Shown: positions 16,619-23,826 of the stretch, piece by piece
Layout of the letters: each line of letters opens with the position of its first letter
Numbering within the stretch: the stretch's first letter is position 1
Assembly: GCA_964461885.1 (NCBI GenBank)
Contig: CAYWVY010000021.1
Location: forward strand, 1-32,349
Direction of reading: 5' to 3'
Length of the DNA: 32,349 nucleotides
From: UBA288 sp964461885
Lineage (GTDB): Archaea > Halobacteriota > Methanomicrobia > Methanomicrobiales > Methanospirillaceae
Made by a program: the position numbers and the translations under genes
The notes under the pieces: model-generated
What the model saw: only the letters and a program-made list of their open reading frames with translations
Database searches by the model: none
Told to the model about the DNA's origin: nothing

Positions 16619-17459
16619 GGCACTGTTCGCAGTCGACGGGCTCGACCCCGCCTTTACACCGGGCCGGCCGGGTTGCGGAGCCCTGTACGTCTACCTGCAG
16701 GGCGACCGCGTCCTCGTCGATCAGGCCGGGGGCGGCGTCCTGAGCGCGGTGCGGCCCGACTGCGATGCCAGGACACTCTCCGTCGGACGGCACGCGGGGA
16801 CGCCGGTCCATGCCGTGCTCCTGGACTCAGGCGACGCGGTGCCCGGCCGGTTCGAACCGCTCGATCTGCGCGAGCTGATCGGCCTGGTCGGGGACGAGGA
16901 GCTCGGGTGGGCCTCCCGCGCGGTCCAGCTCGCTGCGTTCGATCGCGACCACCGGTACTGCGGCCGCTGCGGGCGTCCCTCCGTGCCGAGCCCGGTTGAG
17001 CACGCCCGGCTCTGCGAGGCGTGCGCAGCGACGGTCTACCCGCGGCTTTCGCCGGCCGTGATCGTGCTTGTCGAGCGCGGTGACACGTGCCTGCTCGCCC
17101 GTTCCCCGCGCTTTCCGCCGGGCGTCTTCTCGCCGATCGCGGGTTTTGTCGAGCCCGGAGAGACGGTCGAGCACGCGGTCGTGCGCGAGCTCGCCGAGGA
17201 GTGCGGCGTGACCGCGACCGACCTCCGGTACGCGGGCTCGCAGCCATGGCCGTTTCCGAACTCGCTGATGCTCGGCTTCACCGCGACCTACGCCGGTGGC
17301 GACGTGCGGGTCGACGGCACCGAGGTCGAGGCTGCGGGCTGGTTCGCGGCCGACGCGCTGCCCCCGTTCCCGCCGGCCGGCACGATCGCACGGCGTCTGG
17401 TCGGGGAGTTTGCGGAACGAGTCAGTACCCGAGGCTCTCGCCGACCAGGATCAGGGTGA
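16548..17459 (+). CDS. nudC: NudC-type Nudix hydrolase (NADH pyrophosphatase / NAD-decapping family)
   Basis: The enzyme cleaves the pyrophosphate of NAD(H) or related dinucleotides. It has an N-terminal domain, a zinc ribbon YCGRCGRPS then LCEACAATVYPR, and a Nudix box GFVEPGETVEHAV followed by RELAEECGV with all catalytic glutamates. The NudC hallmark SQPWPFPNSLMLGF follows. The start is unclear: the only in-frame ATG is 16548, which overlaps the upstream gene by 71 bases and yields a low-complexity Ser/Arg-rich start. The family-like sequence begins near residue 26, where CTG 16623 follows TAGGG. A non-standard start or an early frameshift is possible. The 3' end overlaps the convergent LUD gene by 38 bases. 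Confidence 0.85.
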   Translation: MRSTTSSPSGEPRGGSRTTSSRSRALFAVDGLDPAFTPGRPGCGALYVYLQGDRVLVDQAGGGVLSAVRPDCDARTLSVGRHAGTPVHAVLLDSGDAVPGRFEPLDLRELIGLVGDEELGWASRAVQLAAFDRDHRYCGRCGRPSVPSPVEHARLCEACAATVYPRLSPAVIVLVERGDTCLLARSPRFPPGVFSPIAGFVEPGETVEHAVVRELAEECGVTATDLRYAGSQPWPFPNSLMLGFTATYAGGDVRVDGTEVEAAGWFAADALPPFPPAGTIARRLVGEFAERVSTRGSRRPGSG

Positions 17460-18093
17460 CCCGGTCCGCGTCAATCTCCTTCTCGATCACGACGATGTTG
17501 CCGATCTCGCTCGAGGTCCCGTAGACGCGCCGGGCGCGCTGCTGCTCCATAGGCAGGGCGTACTCCCAGCACCGGGCCAGGGCGTCATCGAGGGTAGGCA
17601 CGATCTTGTTCGCCCCCGAGACCAGGACCAGGTGGCCGGCCGCGTACGGCCAGGCGCCGACCCGGCTCCCGGTCTTGTCGCACCCGACGATCTCGCCGGT
17701 CTCCGCGATCGCCTGGACTCCCGAGAGGTACCAGTCGGCCGCGACCCCTTTCCGCCGAAGCACCTGTCGCTTCTCGTCGTCGTTCTCGGCCGTGATCACG
17801 GCGTGATAGTCGTGCCAGGCCTTCGGGTTCGACTCCTGGAGCTGCTCGTATCCGATCTCGATCAGCGTTGTCGACGAGCCGTTCATCACCCCGGCTCCTC
17901 CGGGTATCAGGTCGAGCAGGGCCTGCTTCGCCTCGTCGGCCGTCGAGGCCCGGACCACGCGGACCTTCCGCGCCTCGATCGACGAGACCGTCCTGTTGCT
18001 CGTCGCCTCATCGGGGACCCGGCTCCACCGCTCCGGATCGACCTTTGCGTCCGCGATCAGGTTGGCTGCGCTGTACTGCGTGATGGTTGCCAT
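17422..18093 (-). CDS. LUD-domain protein (LutC/YkgG-like)
   Basis: From ATG 18093, behind GGTGATC, this encodes 223 residues beginning MATITQYSAANLIADAKVD. The central part, GAGVMNGSSTTLIEIGYEQL and later GANKIVPTLDDALARCWEYA, is typical of LUD (DUF162) proteins. The family includes LutC of bacterial lactate oxidation, but stand-alone archaeal members have no established reaction. A frame stays open far upstream on this strand, but that part is antisense to the neighbouring coding DNA. It is the last gene of the minus-strand sugar-phosphate block, 65 bases after the FBPA/P-like gene; a metabolic link is possible but not shown by the sequence. Confidence 0.85.
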   Translation of the reverse strand: MATITQYSAANLIADAKVDPERWSRVPDEATSNRTVSSIEARKVRVVRASTADEAKQALLDLIPGGAGVMNGSSTTLIEIGYEQLQESNPKAWHDYHAVITAENDDEKRQVLRRKGVAADWYLSGVQAIAETGEIVGCDKTGSRVGAWPYAAGHLVLVSGANKIVPTLDDALARCWEYALPMEQQRARRVYGTSSEIGNIVVIEKEIDADRVTLILVGESLGY

Positions 18094-18144
18094 CAGATCA
18101 CCGCGGGGACGGACGACGCGCTGAGAAATAAGATGATCGTCGGG

Positions 18145-18149
18145 AAAAA
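18145..18149 (-). terminator. Possible T-run terminator after the FBPA/P-like gene
   Basis: On the minus strand CCCTTTTTCCC lies 10-14 bases after the stop. Archaeal termination relies on such T-runs. It is short, so read-through into the LUD gene remains possible. Confidence 0.35.
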
Positions 18150-18158
18150 GGGAGTTGC

Positions 18159-19250
18159 TTACTCGAGCGGCTCCCACCGCCCCTCTCCCGTCCCGACATC
18201 CAGGAGAATCGGGTCCTCCGTCCCGAAGAACGGGCGCCGGTGGGGCTCGAACGGCCCGTGGGCTCTGAGCATCTCGCCCAGCTCCAGGCATCTCCTGCGG
18301 ACGGGGTCGAAGGCCGGATCGTCGAACATATCCGCCGGTCCGATCAGCCTGCCTTCGGCGACCTGGAACCCCAGGCAGATCGCGCGCGGCGGCCCGTCGA
18401 AGGCGGTGCCGTTCGCGTCGCAGACCCCGACCGGCATGAGAGGGCCGCGGCACGAGCCCATCGTCCAGCCGCCGGCGAGAAACGGCGTTGTGAACGCGCC
18501 CAGGAGATCGCCGACGGCCGGGAAGCCCGACTCCGCCCGGACGATCATCACCGGGTCGTCCTGCCCGGCGAACCGTCCCGCGGGGAGGTCGGGTTGCCCC
18601 GCCGAGGTCGAGGCTGCGATCGCGCCCTGGTTCGAGAGGACGCGGCTGACCACGAACCGCGACGACGCGCCGATGTGCGCGAGCAGGTCGTAGGACTCCC
18701 CGGGTGTCTGGAAGAAGGCTTTTTTCCGCGCGACGAGGTCGTGGACCTCGAAGACGAACCCCTCGCGCAGGGACGAGTTGATCACGAGCCCCGGCGTGGT
18801 GAACGGGTCGGCGAAGGCCCGGTAGAGGGGGAGGTTCCAGGCCCCGGGCCCGCCCCCGTCGGTCATGAAGAGCAGGACCGGGTCCGAGACGCGCTCCTCG
18901 AACTCCATCTCGGCCACGCCCGGCCCCATCCCCCTGCACTCTCCACCCACCCCGCCCAGCAGGACGAGATCCCGTGCCGCGAGGTGGAGCTTCAGCCTCA
19001 CCGCGGACTGCGCGCACGCGGCAAGGACGTCGTGGGCGAGGCGGTGGACCACCTCGTTGTTGACGCCCCGCTCGTGGGTCATCACGAGCTCGATCTCGTC
19101 GCCGCAGTGCGTCACGAACGAGTCGATCAGCAGGTCTCCCTCCCGCTTCTTGAGGCAGCGCGCCGCCTCCTCGAGCAGGCGCGGGTGCGTCCGTGATCGT
19201 CCCGGGAACGACCCGAGGCCGGCCCTGATGACGGAAATGGTGGTCTTCAA
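18159..19250 (-). CDS. Divergent FBP aldolase/phosphatase (FBPA/P) paralogue lacking key active-site residues
   Basis: The 363-residue protein starts at TTG 19250, behind a strong GGAGGGGG, giving the family N-terminus LKTTISVIRAGLGS. Family features are plain: GPGVAEMEFEER, GAWNLPLYRAFADPF, DDPVMIVR, FDGPPR and MFDDPAFDPVRRR. FBPA/P normally condenses triose phosphates and dephosphorylates the product in one active site. Compared with the Sulfolobus enzyme as I remember it, the Schiff-base Lys232 is Gln230, Tyr229 is Phe227, the metal ligands Asp11, His18 and Gln95 are Gly11, Arg18 and Arg93, and the Asp52/Asp53 pair is Asp51/Glu52. Asp131 and the pair Asp231/Asp232 remain. Aldolase activity is therefore very unlikely and phosphatase activity doubtful. 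It lies next to ordinary fbp and fba genes, so it may have taken another role. Confidence 0.85.
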   Translation of the reverse strand: MKTTISVIRAGLGSFPGRSRTHPRLLEEAARCLKKREGDLLIDSFVTHCGDEIELVMTHERGVNNEVVHRLAHDVLAACAQSAVRLKLHLAARDLVLLGGVGGECRGMGPGVAEMEFEERVSDPVLLFMTDGGGPGAWNLPLYRAFADPFTTPGLVINSSLREGFVFEVHDLVARKKAFFQTPGESYDLLAHIGASSRFVVSRVLSNQGAIAASTSAGQPDLPAGRFAGQDDPVMIVRAESGFPAVGDLLGAFTTPFLAGGWTMGSCRGPLMPVGVCDANGTAFDGPPRAICLGFQVAEGRLIGPADMFDDPAFDPVRRRCLELGEMLRAHGPFEPHRRPFFGTEDPILLDVGTGEGRWEPLE

Positions 19251-19331
19251 TCCCCCTCCTCCGGGAGATGTATCCTCATACCACGATTTCACCTTTTCTC
19301 TGCACTTCGGACGTACCGGGTACGATGCCGG

Positions 19332-19338
19332 AAAAAAA
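19332..19338 (-). terminator. T-run terminator after fbp
   Basis: Seven Ts on the minus strand (CCTTTTTTTCC) start 20 bases after the fbp stop codon. This suggests that the FBPA/P-like gene has its own promoter in 19251-19331. Confidence 0.5.
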
Positions 19339-19357
19339 GGACCAGCGGCGGCCGGCG

Positions 19358-20245
19358 CTACCGGCAGCAGGACGTGACCCGGCAGATGATCGAACGGCTG
19401 CCGATGTAGATCGGCACCTTCTGGTGGATTCGTTCGGGCTGAACCTCGAGCAAAAGCCGCTCGCCGTCCGTGCAGACGCCGCCCGCCTCCTGCGCGATAA
19501 AGCCCATCGGGTTCGCCTCGAAGAGGAGGCGGAGCTTGCCCTCCCTGCCCGGCACGCACGGGTAGCAGTAGACTCCGCCGTAGGTGAGGATCTGGTGGAA
19601 GTCGGCGACGAACGCGCCCGAGTACCGGAGCTTGCCACCGTCCTGCTCGATGCTCTCGATGAACTTGCAGTGGGCGTTTGTCCAGGTCGGCCACCCTCCC
19701 CCCGAGCCGTAGAGCTTCCCCTCGGGCATTCGGACGTTCTCATGTAGCATGCGGAACTGGCCGTCCTCGGCGAGCGCGAAGATCTGGACGCCCTCGCCTA
19801 CAGAGAGGGTCAGCGTGGTCAGCGGGCCGTAGAGCAGGTAGAACGCGGCCTTCAGCCGGTTACCCGGCTGCAGGACGGGGCCGTCGTAGACCCCGACGAT
19901 GGTGCCGACGGCCAGGTTCACCTTGACGTTCGAGGAGCCGTCGAGCGGGTCCATGACAAGGCCGAACGTGCCCCGCGCGTTGGGGAACCGGACGATGTCC
20001 GTCTGCTCCTCCGAGGCGAGTTCAGCCACGAGCCCGGAGGCCCCGATGACCCGGGTCAGGTGTCGGTCCGCCCAGATATCCATGGCGACCTGGTCGTCGC
20101 CAGAGACGTTCTCGGTCCCGGCGTAGGTCTGGTTCGTGATGAACGCCGCCCTAATCGGCGCGGCCTGGTCCGCGACCAGCTCGATCAGATCTTTGAGGCC
20201 TTCAGAGGCGGCAGTGCCGTCGAGGTATTCGCGGAGCGTGACCAT
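19358..20245 (-). CDS. fbp: Fructose-1,6-bisphosphatase, class I
   Basis: This hydrolyses fructose 1,6-bisphosphate to fructose 6-phosphate, the committed gluconeogenic step. The 295-residue protein starts MVTLREYLDGTAASEG. It keeps the metal-binding ASEEQTDIV and MDPLDGSSNVKVNLAVGTI, the substrate region YSGAFVADFHQIL with GGVYCYPC, and KLRLLFEANPMGFIAQEAGG. These belong to class I FBPase, the form found in bacteria and eukaryotes, rather than to the archaeal IMPase-like or FBPA/P forms. The C-terminus (CRVTSCCR) is unusual, with three cysteines in the last eight residues. The start lies seven bases after the aldolase stop, so the two genes form one operon. Confidence 0.92.
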   Translation of the reverse strand: MVTLREYLDGTAASEGLKDLIELVADQAAPIRAAFITNQTYAGTENVSGDDQVAMDIWADRHLTRVIGASGLVAELASEEQTDIVRFPNARGTFGLVMDPLDGSSNVKVNLAVGTIVGVYDGPVLQPGNRLKAAFYLLYGPLTTLTLSVGEGVQIFALAEDGQFRMLHENVRMPEGKLYGSGGGWPTWTNAHCKFIESIEQDGGKLRYSGAFVADFHQILTYGGVYCYPCVPGREGKLRLLFEANPMGFIAQEAGGVCTDGERLLLEVQPERIHQKVPIYIGSRSIICRVTSCCR

Positions 20246-20252
20246 GCCGGCC

Positions 20253-21185
20253 TCACGCGGACGGGGACGCGAGGAGGGTCGCGGCCTCCTCGACGGTCTT
20301 CCCCTCGACCGTGATCGCGTAGATCGCGTTGCACATGGCCACCGCAGCCGCGAGCGACTTCTGGTGGATGTTCCGGCCGGTGGCGTTGCCGGAAGCGCAC
20401 CCGATGTGGATCTGGTCGTAGAGGCCCTGGATGAACTTCCGCTCGTCCGTGGACGAACCGCCGGCGCAGACAACCCTTGTCCGGCCCGCGGCCTTCGTCG
20501 CCTCGCAGAGCAGCAGGGCCGGGTTCTCGCCCTCCTTCTTGGGGGCATTCACCTTGACGAAGTCCGCTCCGAGGGCTGCGGCAACACCGGCCGCTCCGGC
20601 GATCAGGTGCGGATCCTTCTCGTCCTTGACTGCGGCGCCACGCGGGTAGATCCAGAGCACGACGAGGAGCCCCTCCTTGTGGGCCTCGCAGATCGCCTGT
20701 GCCGCCTCGCGGAGCATCTGGGCCTCGAAGGTCGAGCCGAGGTAGATGGTGTATCCAACTGCCGTGATCTTCAGGCCCGTCTGGTCCCGGAACTTCGCGA
20801 CCTGCTTGACCGACCAGAGCGCGCCCGAGAGCGGGTCCTGCTGGGCCGTCTTGACCAGGTGCGTCTTGGAGTTGAGCTTGACCAGGTACGGGACGTTCCG
20901 GTAGTCCATGCCGTACCGTGCAATGAGGCCGAGCTGGGTCGCGAAGACACCGATCCGCGCCTGGTCCGCGATCCGGAAGAGGTGCTCGGGGTCGGCGTCG
21001 TCCTCGTGGATCCCGGCGCCGTAGAAGTCGTCGTTGAGGTGCTCGATCTTCTGATCTCCGGCAAACAGCATCAGCCGTCCACTGTCGTGGGTGATCATCC
21101 GGTAGTTCTCGATGTAGGTCTCGCGCGCCTTCGACGGGACGTCGCACGGGACGAAGATTGTACTCACATCCTTCACGGTAACCAT
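20253..21185 (-). CDS. fba: Archaeal-type class I fructose-bisphosphate aldolase
   Basis: The 310-residue enzyme belongs to the DhnA/FbaB family and interconverts fructose 1,6-bisphosphate with dihydroxyacetone phosphate and glyceraldehyde 3-phosphate through a lysine Schiff base. Visible marks are LMLFAGDQKIEHLND near the N-terminus, the probable Schiff-base lysine in GADFVKVNAPKK, and the phosphate-binding VVCAGGSS and GNATGRNIHQ. I chose ATG 21185 (MVTVKDVSTIF), but GAGGAGG touches it directly; GTG 21176, nine bases further on, is better spaced. The longer frame from 21236 would include promoter DNA. It is the first gene of the fba-fbp operon. Some DhnA-like enzymes make aromatic precursors, but the fbp neighbour favours sugar metabolism. 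Confidence 0.9.
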   Translation of the reverse strand: MVTVKDVSTIFVPCDVPSKARETYIENYRMITHDSGRLMLFAGDQKIEHLNDDFYGAGIHEDDADPEHLFRIADQARIGVFATQLGLIARYGMDYRNVPYLVKLNSKTHLVKTAQQDPLSGALWSVKQVAKFRDQTGLKITAVGYTIYLGSTFEAQMLREAAQAICEAHKEGLLVVLWIYPRGAAVKDEKDPHLIAGAAGVAAALGADFVKVNAPKKEGENPALLLCEATKAAGRTRVVCAGGSSTDERKFIQGLYDQIHIGCASGNATGRNIHQKSLAAAVAMCNAIYAITVEGKTVEEAATLLASPSA

Positions 21186-21197
21186 CCTCCTCGTTCG

Positions 21198-21249
21198 GAA
21201 TAGCCAATGGCGAACCTTGCTATTCAACGATTCCATCTACCGGTATAGA
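21198..21249 (-). promoter_or_regulatory. fba-fbp promoter with an inverted repeat
   Basis: On the minus strand a TATA-like CTATACC (about 21242-21248) is followed by a perfect 7-base inverted repeat, GAATAGC at 21198-21204 and GCTATTC at 21219-21225, with a 14-base spacer. The pair sits where transcription should start, between TATA box and ribosome site, a usual position for an archaeal repressor site. Confidence 0.45.
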
Positions 21250-21307
21250 GATGAATGTTGCGTGCCGACGGTCGCCACGAGAGGAGTTGGGCCCAACCCG
21301 GGTGATG

Positions 21308-21313
21308 AAAAAA
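21308..21313 (-). terminator. T-run terminator after the phosphofructokinase gene
   Basis: Six Ts on the minus strand (CCTTTTTTCATC) begin four bases after the stop, ahead of the fba promoter. Confidence 0.45.
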
Positions 21314-21316
21314 GGA

Positions 21317-22366
21317 TCAGAAGAAGATCTTCGCCATGTTGAAGAGCTCCATGTCGACCGTCTTCAGGCGGCAGACCTCGGCAAGCGGCACGGGGACGAT
21401 CCGGTCCCCCTGCTGGGCCACCATGATGCCGAAGTTCCCGTCAATGATCTGCTCGATCGCCCTGACCCCGAACCGCGAGGCGAGGATCCGGTCGTGCGCC
21501 GTCGGCGAGCCGCCGCGCTGCACGTGCCCGAGCACCGTCACCCGCGTCTCCACGCCGAGCCGCCGTTCGAGCTCCTTACCGAGGAGCTGGCCGATCCCAC
21601 CGAGCTGCCCGTGTCCGAACTCGTCGACCCGCTCCGACGTGGTCACTGCCTCGGCCATCTCCTTCGGTTTCGCGCCTTCAGCCACGACGACGATCGAGAA
21701 CTTCTTGCCGCGGGCAAAGCGACCCCGCAGGCTGTCGCAGATTTCATCGAGATCAAACGGGACCTCGGGGATCAGGATCTGGTCCGCTCCGCCGGCGATG
21801 CCGGAGAAGGTTGCGATCCAGCCGGCATGGCGCCCCATCACCTCGAGCACCATGATCCGCTGGTGGGACTCGGCCGTCGTGTGGAGGCGGTCGATGGCGT
21901 CCGTGACGATCGAGACGGCGGTGTCGAACCCGAAGGTGTAATCGGTGCAGGAGAGGTCGTTGTCGATGGTCTTCGGGATACCGATCACCCGGACACCCAT
22001 CTCGTGCAGGCGCGCGGCGACGCTCAGGGTGTCGTCCCCGCCGATCGCGATCAGGACGTCGATCCCGAACTTTTCGAGATGCATCCGCATCCGGGCGACG
22101 TCCTCCTCGTTCTTGAACGGGTTGGTCCGGGACGTGCCCAGGATGGTCCCGCCCTTGGGCAGGATCCCGGTGACCGAGCAGTCCGTGAGGGGTTCGACCT
22201 TGCCCTCGACGATGCCCTTCCATCCGTTCCGGATCCCGATCACGGAGTAGTCGTGCCGGTGGGCGGTCTTGACCACTGCCCGGATGACCGCGTTCAGGCC
22301 CGGGCAGTCCCCCCCGCCCGTCAGCACGCCGATCGTCTTGACCGGGCGGGTTTCATCACTGTTCAT
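21317..22366 (-). CDS. pfp: 6-phosphofructokinase, probably pyrophosphate-dependent
   Basis: This 349-residue PfkA-family enzyme phosphorylates fructose 6-phosphate. ATG 22366 is preceded by AAGGAGGAGG. Motifs include GVLTGGGDCPGLNAVIR, the catalytic TIDNDL, and VLEVMGRHAGW. The phospho-donor site reads IGGDDTL and PKTIDND. Asp after GGD and Lys before TIDND are the pair seen in PPi-dependent enzymes, whereas ATP enzymes carry Gly at both (GGDGS, PGTIDND). I therefore call it PPi-dependent and reversible (EC 2.7.1.90); this is inference from two residues plus family knowledge. Beside pgk, fba and fbp it could run in either direction of the pathway. Confidence 0.88.
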   Translation of the reverse strand: MNSDETRPVKTIGVLTGGGDCPGLNAVIRAVVKTAHRHDYSVIGIRNGWKGIVEGKVEPLTDCSVTGILPKGGTILGTSRTNPFKNEEDVARMRMHLEKFGIDVLIAIGGDDTLSVAARLHEMGVRVIGIPKTIDNDLSCTDYTFGFDTAVSIVTDAIDRLHTTAESHQRIMVLEVMGRHAGWIATFSGIAGGADQILIPEVPFDLDEICDSLRGRFARGKKFSIVVVAEGAKPKEMAEAVTTSERVDEFGHGQLGGIGQLLGKELERRLGVETRVTVLGHVQRGGSPTAHDRILASRFGVRAIEQIIDGNFGIMVAQQGDRIVPVPLAEVCRLKTVDMELFNMAKIFF

Positions 22367-22451
22367 GCCTCCTCCTTGCGTCGACGGCCGGGGCCATCTT
22401 GATGGCGCCCGATCCGATTGCATCCGGCCGGACCCCGCAAATTTCGCTCAT
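22356..22451 (-). CDS. Candidate 31-residue leader gene upstream of pfp
   Basis: ATG 22451 is preceded by ATAGGGGG with four-base spacing and reads MSEICGVRPDAIGSGAIKMA, then PAVDARRRHEQ-stop. It ends 11 bases inside pfp, and the pfp ribosome site lies in its last codons, which would couple the two. Codon choice looks coding. It may be a small protein, a leader peptide or chance. Confidence 0.3.
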   Translation of the reverse strand: MSEICGVRPDAIGSGAIKMAPAVDARRRHEQ

Positions 22452-22495
22452 GCATCCCCCTATCAGCCTGACCCGGTATACCACCCTGTGGCCCG

Positions 22496-23677
22496 TCATC
22501 GGTCCGGGAGCGCGGCCACCCCGGGCAGGGTCTCGCCCGAGAGAAACTCGAGCGTTGCTCCGCCCCCGGTCGAGACGTGGACCATCCGATCGGCTACGCC
22601 GAGCTTCGTCACGGCCTCGACCGTCGAGCCGCCCCCGACGATGGTGACGGCGTCGAGATCGGCCATGACCATAGCGACAGCACGCGTGCCCTCCGCAAAG
22701 GCCTGGTTCTCGAAGACGCCCATCGGCCCGCTCCAGACCACGGCCCGGCACTCTCGGAGCACGTGCGAGTATTCCTCGATCGTCGCGGGGCCGATGTCCG
22801 CGATCACCCAGCCGTCCGGGATCGCGTCGGCGGAGGCGACTCGCACGTCGCCGTCTCCCTCCAGGCTCTTCGCGACCACCACGTCCGTTGGCAGGAGCAG
22901 GCGGACGTTGCTTGACGCCGCCTGCTCAGTGAGCTCGCGGACGTAGTCGAGCAGCCCATCCTCCACCCGCGAGCTCCCCACATCGTAACCCCGGCTCCGG
23001 TACGCGGTGGCCACCATCCCGCCCCCGATGAGCAGGACGTCGACGAGGGGCAGGAGATTTTTCAGGACACCGAGCTTGCTGCTCAGCTTCGCGCCGCCGA
23101 TCACCGCCGCGAAGGGGTGCTCGGGATGCTCAAGGAGTCCTCCGAGCATCTCCATCTCTCGCTGCATCAGGCGGCCCGCAGCCGCAGGAAGCAGGCGCGG
23201 TACGCCCACGATGGAGGCGTGGGCGCGGTGGCTCGAGCCAAAGGCGTCGTTGACATAGAGGTCCGCAAGAGCCGCGAGGGCCTGCGCAAAGGCAGGGTCG
23301 TTCCCCTCCTCGCCGGGGTAGAACCGGAGGTTCTCGAGCATGGCCACGTCGCCGTCCCCCATCCCTGCGATCGCCGTCACGACGTCGGACCCGATGCTGT
23401 CCCGGAGCGCTCTGACCGGCCGGCCGAGGAGGGCCGAGAGCCGCTCCGCCACGGGGGTCGTCCGCAGTGTCTCCACGACCTCGCCCTTTGGCCGGCCCAG
23501 GTGCGACGCGACCAGGACCTTCGCCCCGTGGTCGATCAGATACCTGAGCGTCGGCAGGGCCGCCCGGATCTTCGAGTCGTCTGTGATGATCCCGTTCTTC
23601 ATCGGCGCGTTGAAATCGACCCGCACGAACACCCGCTTTCCGGCTACGTCCAGGTCTTCGACTGTCCTCTTCGTCAT
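22496..23677 (-). CDS. pgk: Phosphoglycerate kinase
   Basis: The 393-residue enzyme interconverts 3-phosphoglycerate and 1,3-bisphosphoglycerate with ATP. It starts at ATG 23677 (MTKRTVEDLDVAGKRVFVRVDFNAP), whose RVDFNAP is the family signature. LASHLGRPKG and the central KLSSKLGVLKNLL follow; the nucleotide side has SGPMGVFEN and VGGGSTVEAV. Length is normal for the bacterial/archaeal size class. It is the first gene of the minus-strand sugar-phosphate block; 129 bases separate it from pfp, where a small candidate gene lies. Confidence 0.95.
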   Translation of the reverse strand: MTKRTVEDLDVAGKRVFVRVDFNAPMKNGIITDDSKIRAALPTLRYLIDHGAKVLVASHLGRPKGEVVETLRTTPVAERLSALLGRPVRALRDSIGSDVVTAIAGMGDGDVAMLENLRFYPGEEGNDPAFAQALAALADLYVNDAFGSSHRAHASIVGVPRLLPAAAGRLMQREMEMLGGLLEHPEHPFAAVIGGAKLSSKLGVLKNLLPLVDVLLIGGGMVATAYRSRGYDVGSSRVEDGLLDYVRELTEQAASSNVRLLLPTDVVVAKSLEGDGDVRVASADAIPDGWVIADIGPATIEEYSHVLRECRAVVWSGPMGVFENQAFAEGTRAVAMVMADLDAVTIVGGGSTVEAVTKLGVADRMVHVSTGGGATLEFLSGETLPGVAALPDR

Positions 23678-23720
23678 CTGCGTCCTCTCGCCGTCGCGAG
23701 CACTGTGCCCCCGATCCGGT

Positions 23721-23750
23721 GACCAACAGTGGTCGTCGAGGACATATACC
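23721..23750 (-). promoter_or_regulatory. Promoter of pgk with a short inverted repeat
   Basis: A TATA-like GGTATATG (minus strand, 23743-23750) is followed by the inverted repeat GACCA-N4-TGGTC at 23721-23734. That places the repeat at or just before the expected transcription start, some 45-55 bases from the pgk ATG. Confidence 0.4.
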
Positions 23751-23797
23751 TTCCTTCGTCACGGGGGACCGAACATACCGTCGCCGGCATGCCTTGT

Positions 23798-23802
23798 AAA
23801 AA
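23798..23802 (-). terminator. Possible T-run terminator after hsp20
   Basis: TCTTTTTAC on the minus strand begins 24 bases after the hsp20 stop, ahead of the pgk promoter. Confidence 0.35.
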
Positions 23803-23826
23803 GAGAGATGCTTCGCGATCCCGGCT

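Noticed and set aside
19251..19694. N-terminal extension of the FBPA/P-like frame beyond TTG 19250
   Set aside because: It is antisense to fbp and has no family match, while TTG 19250 has a strong ribosome site and the family N-terminus.
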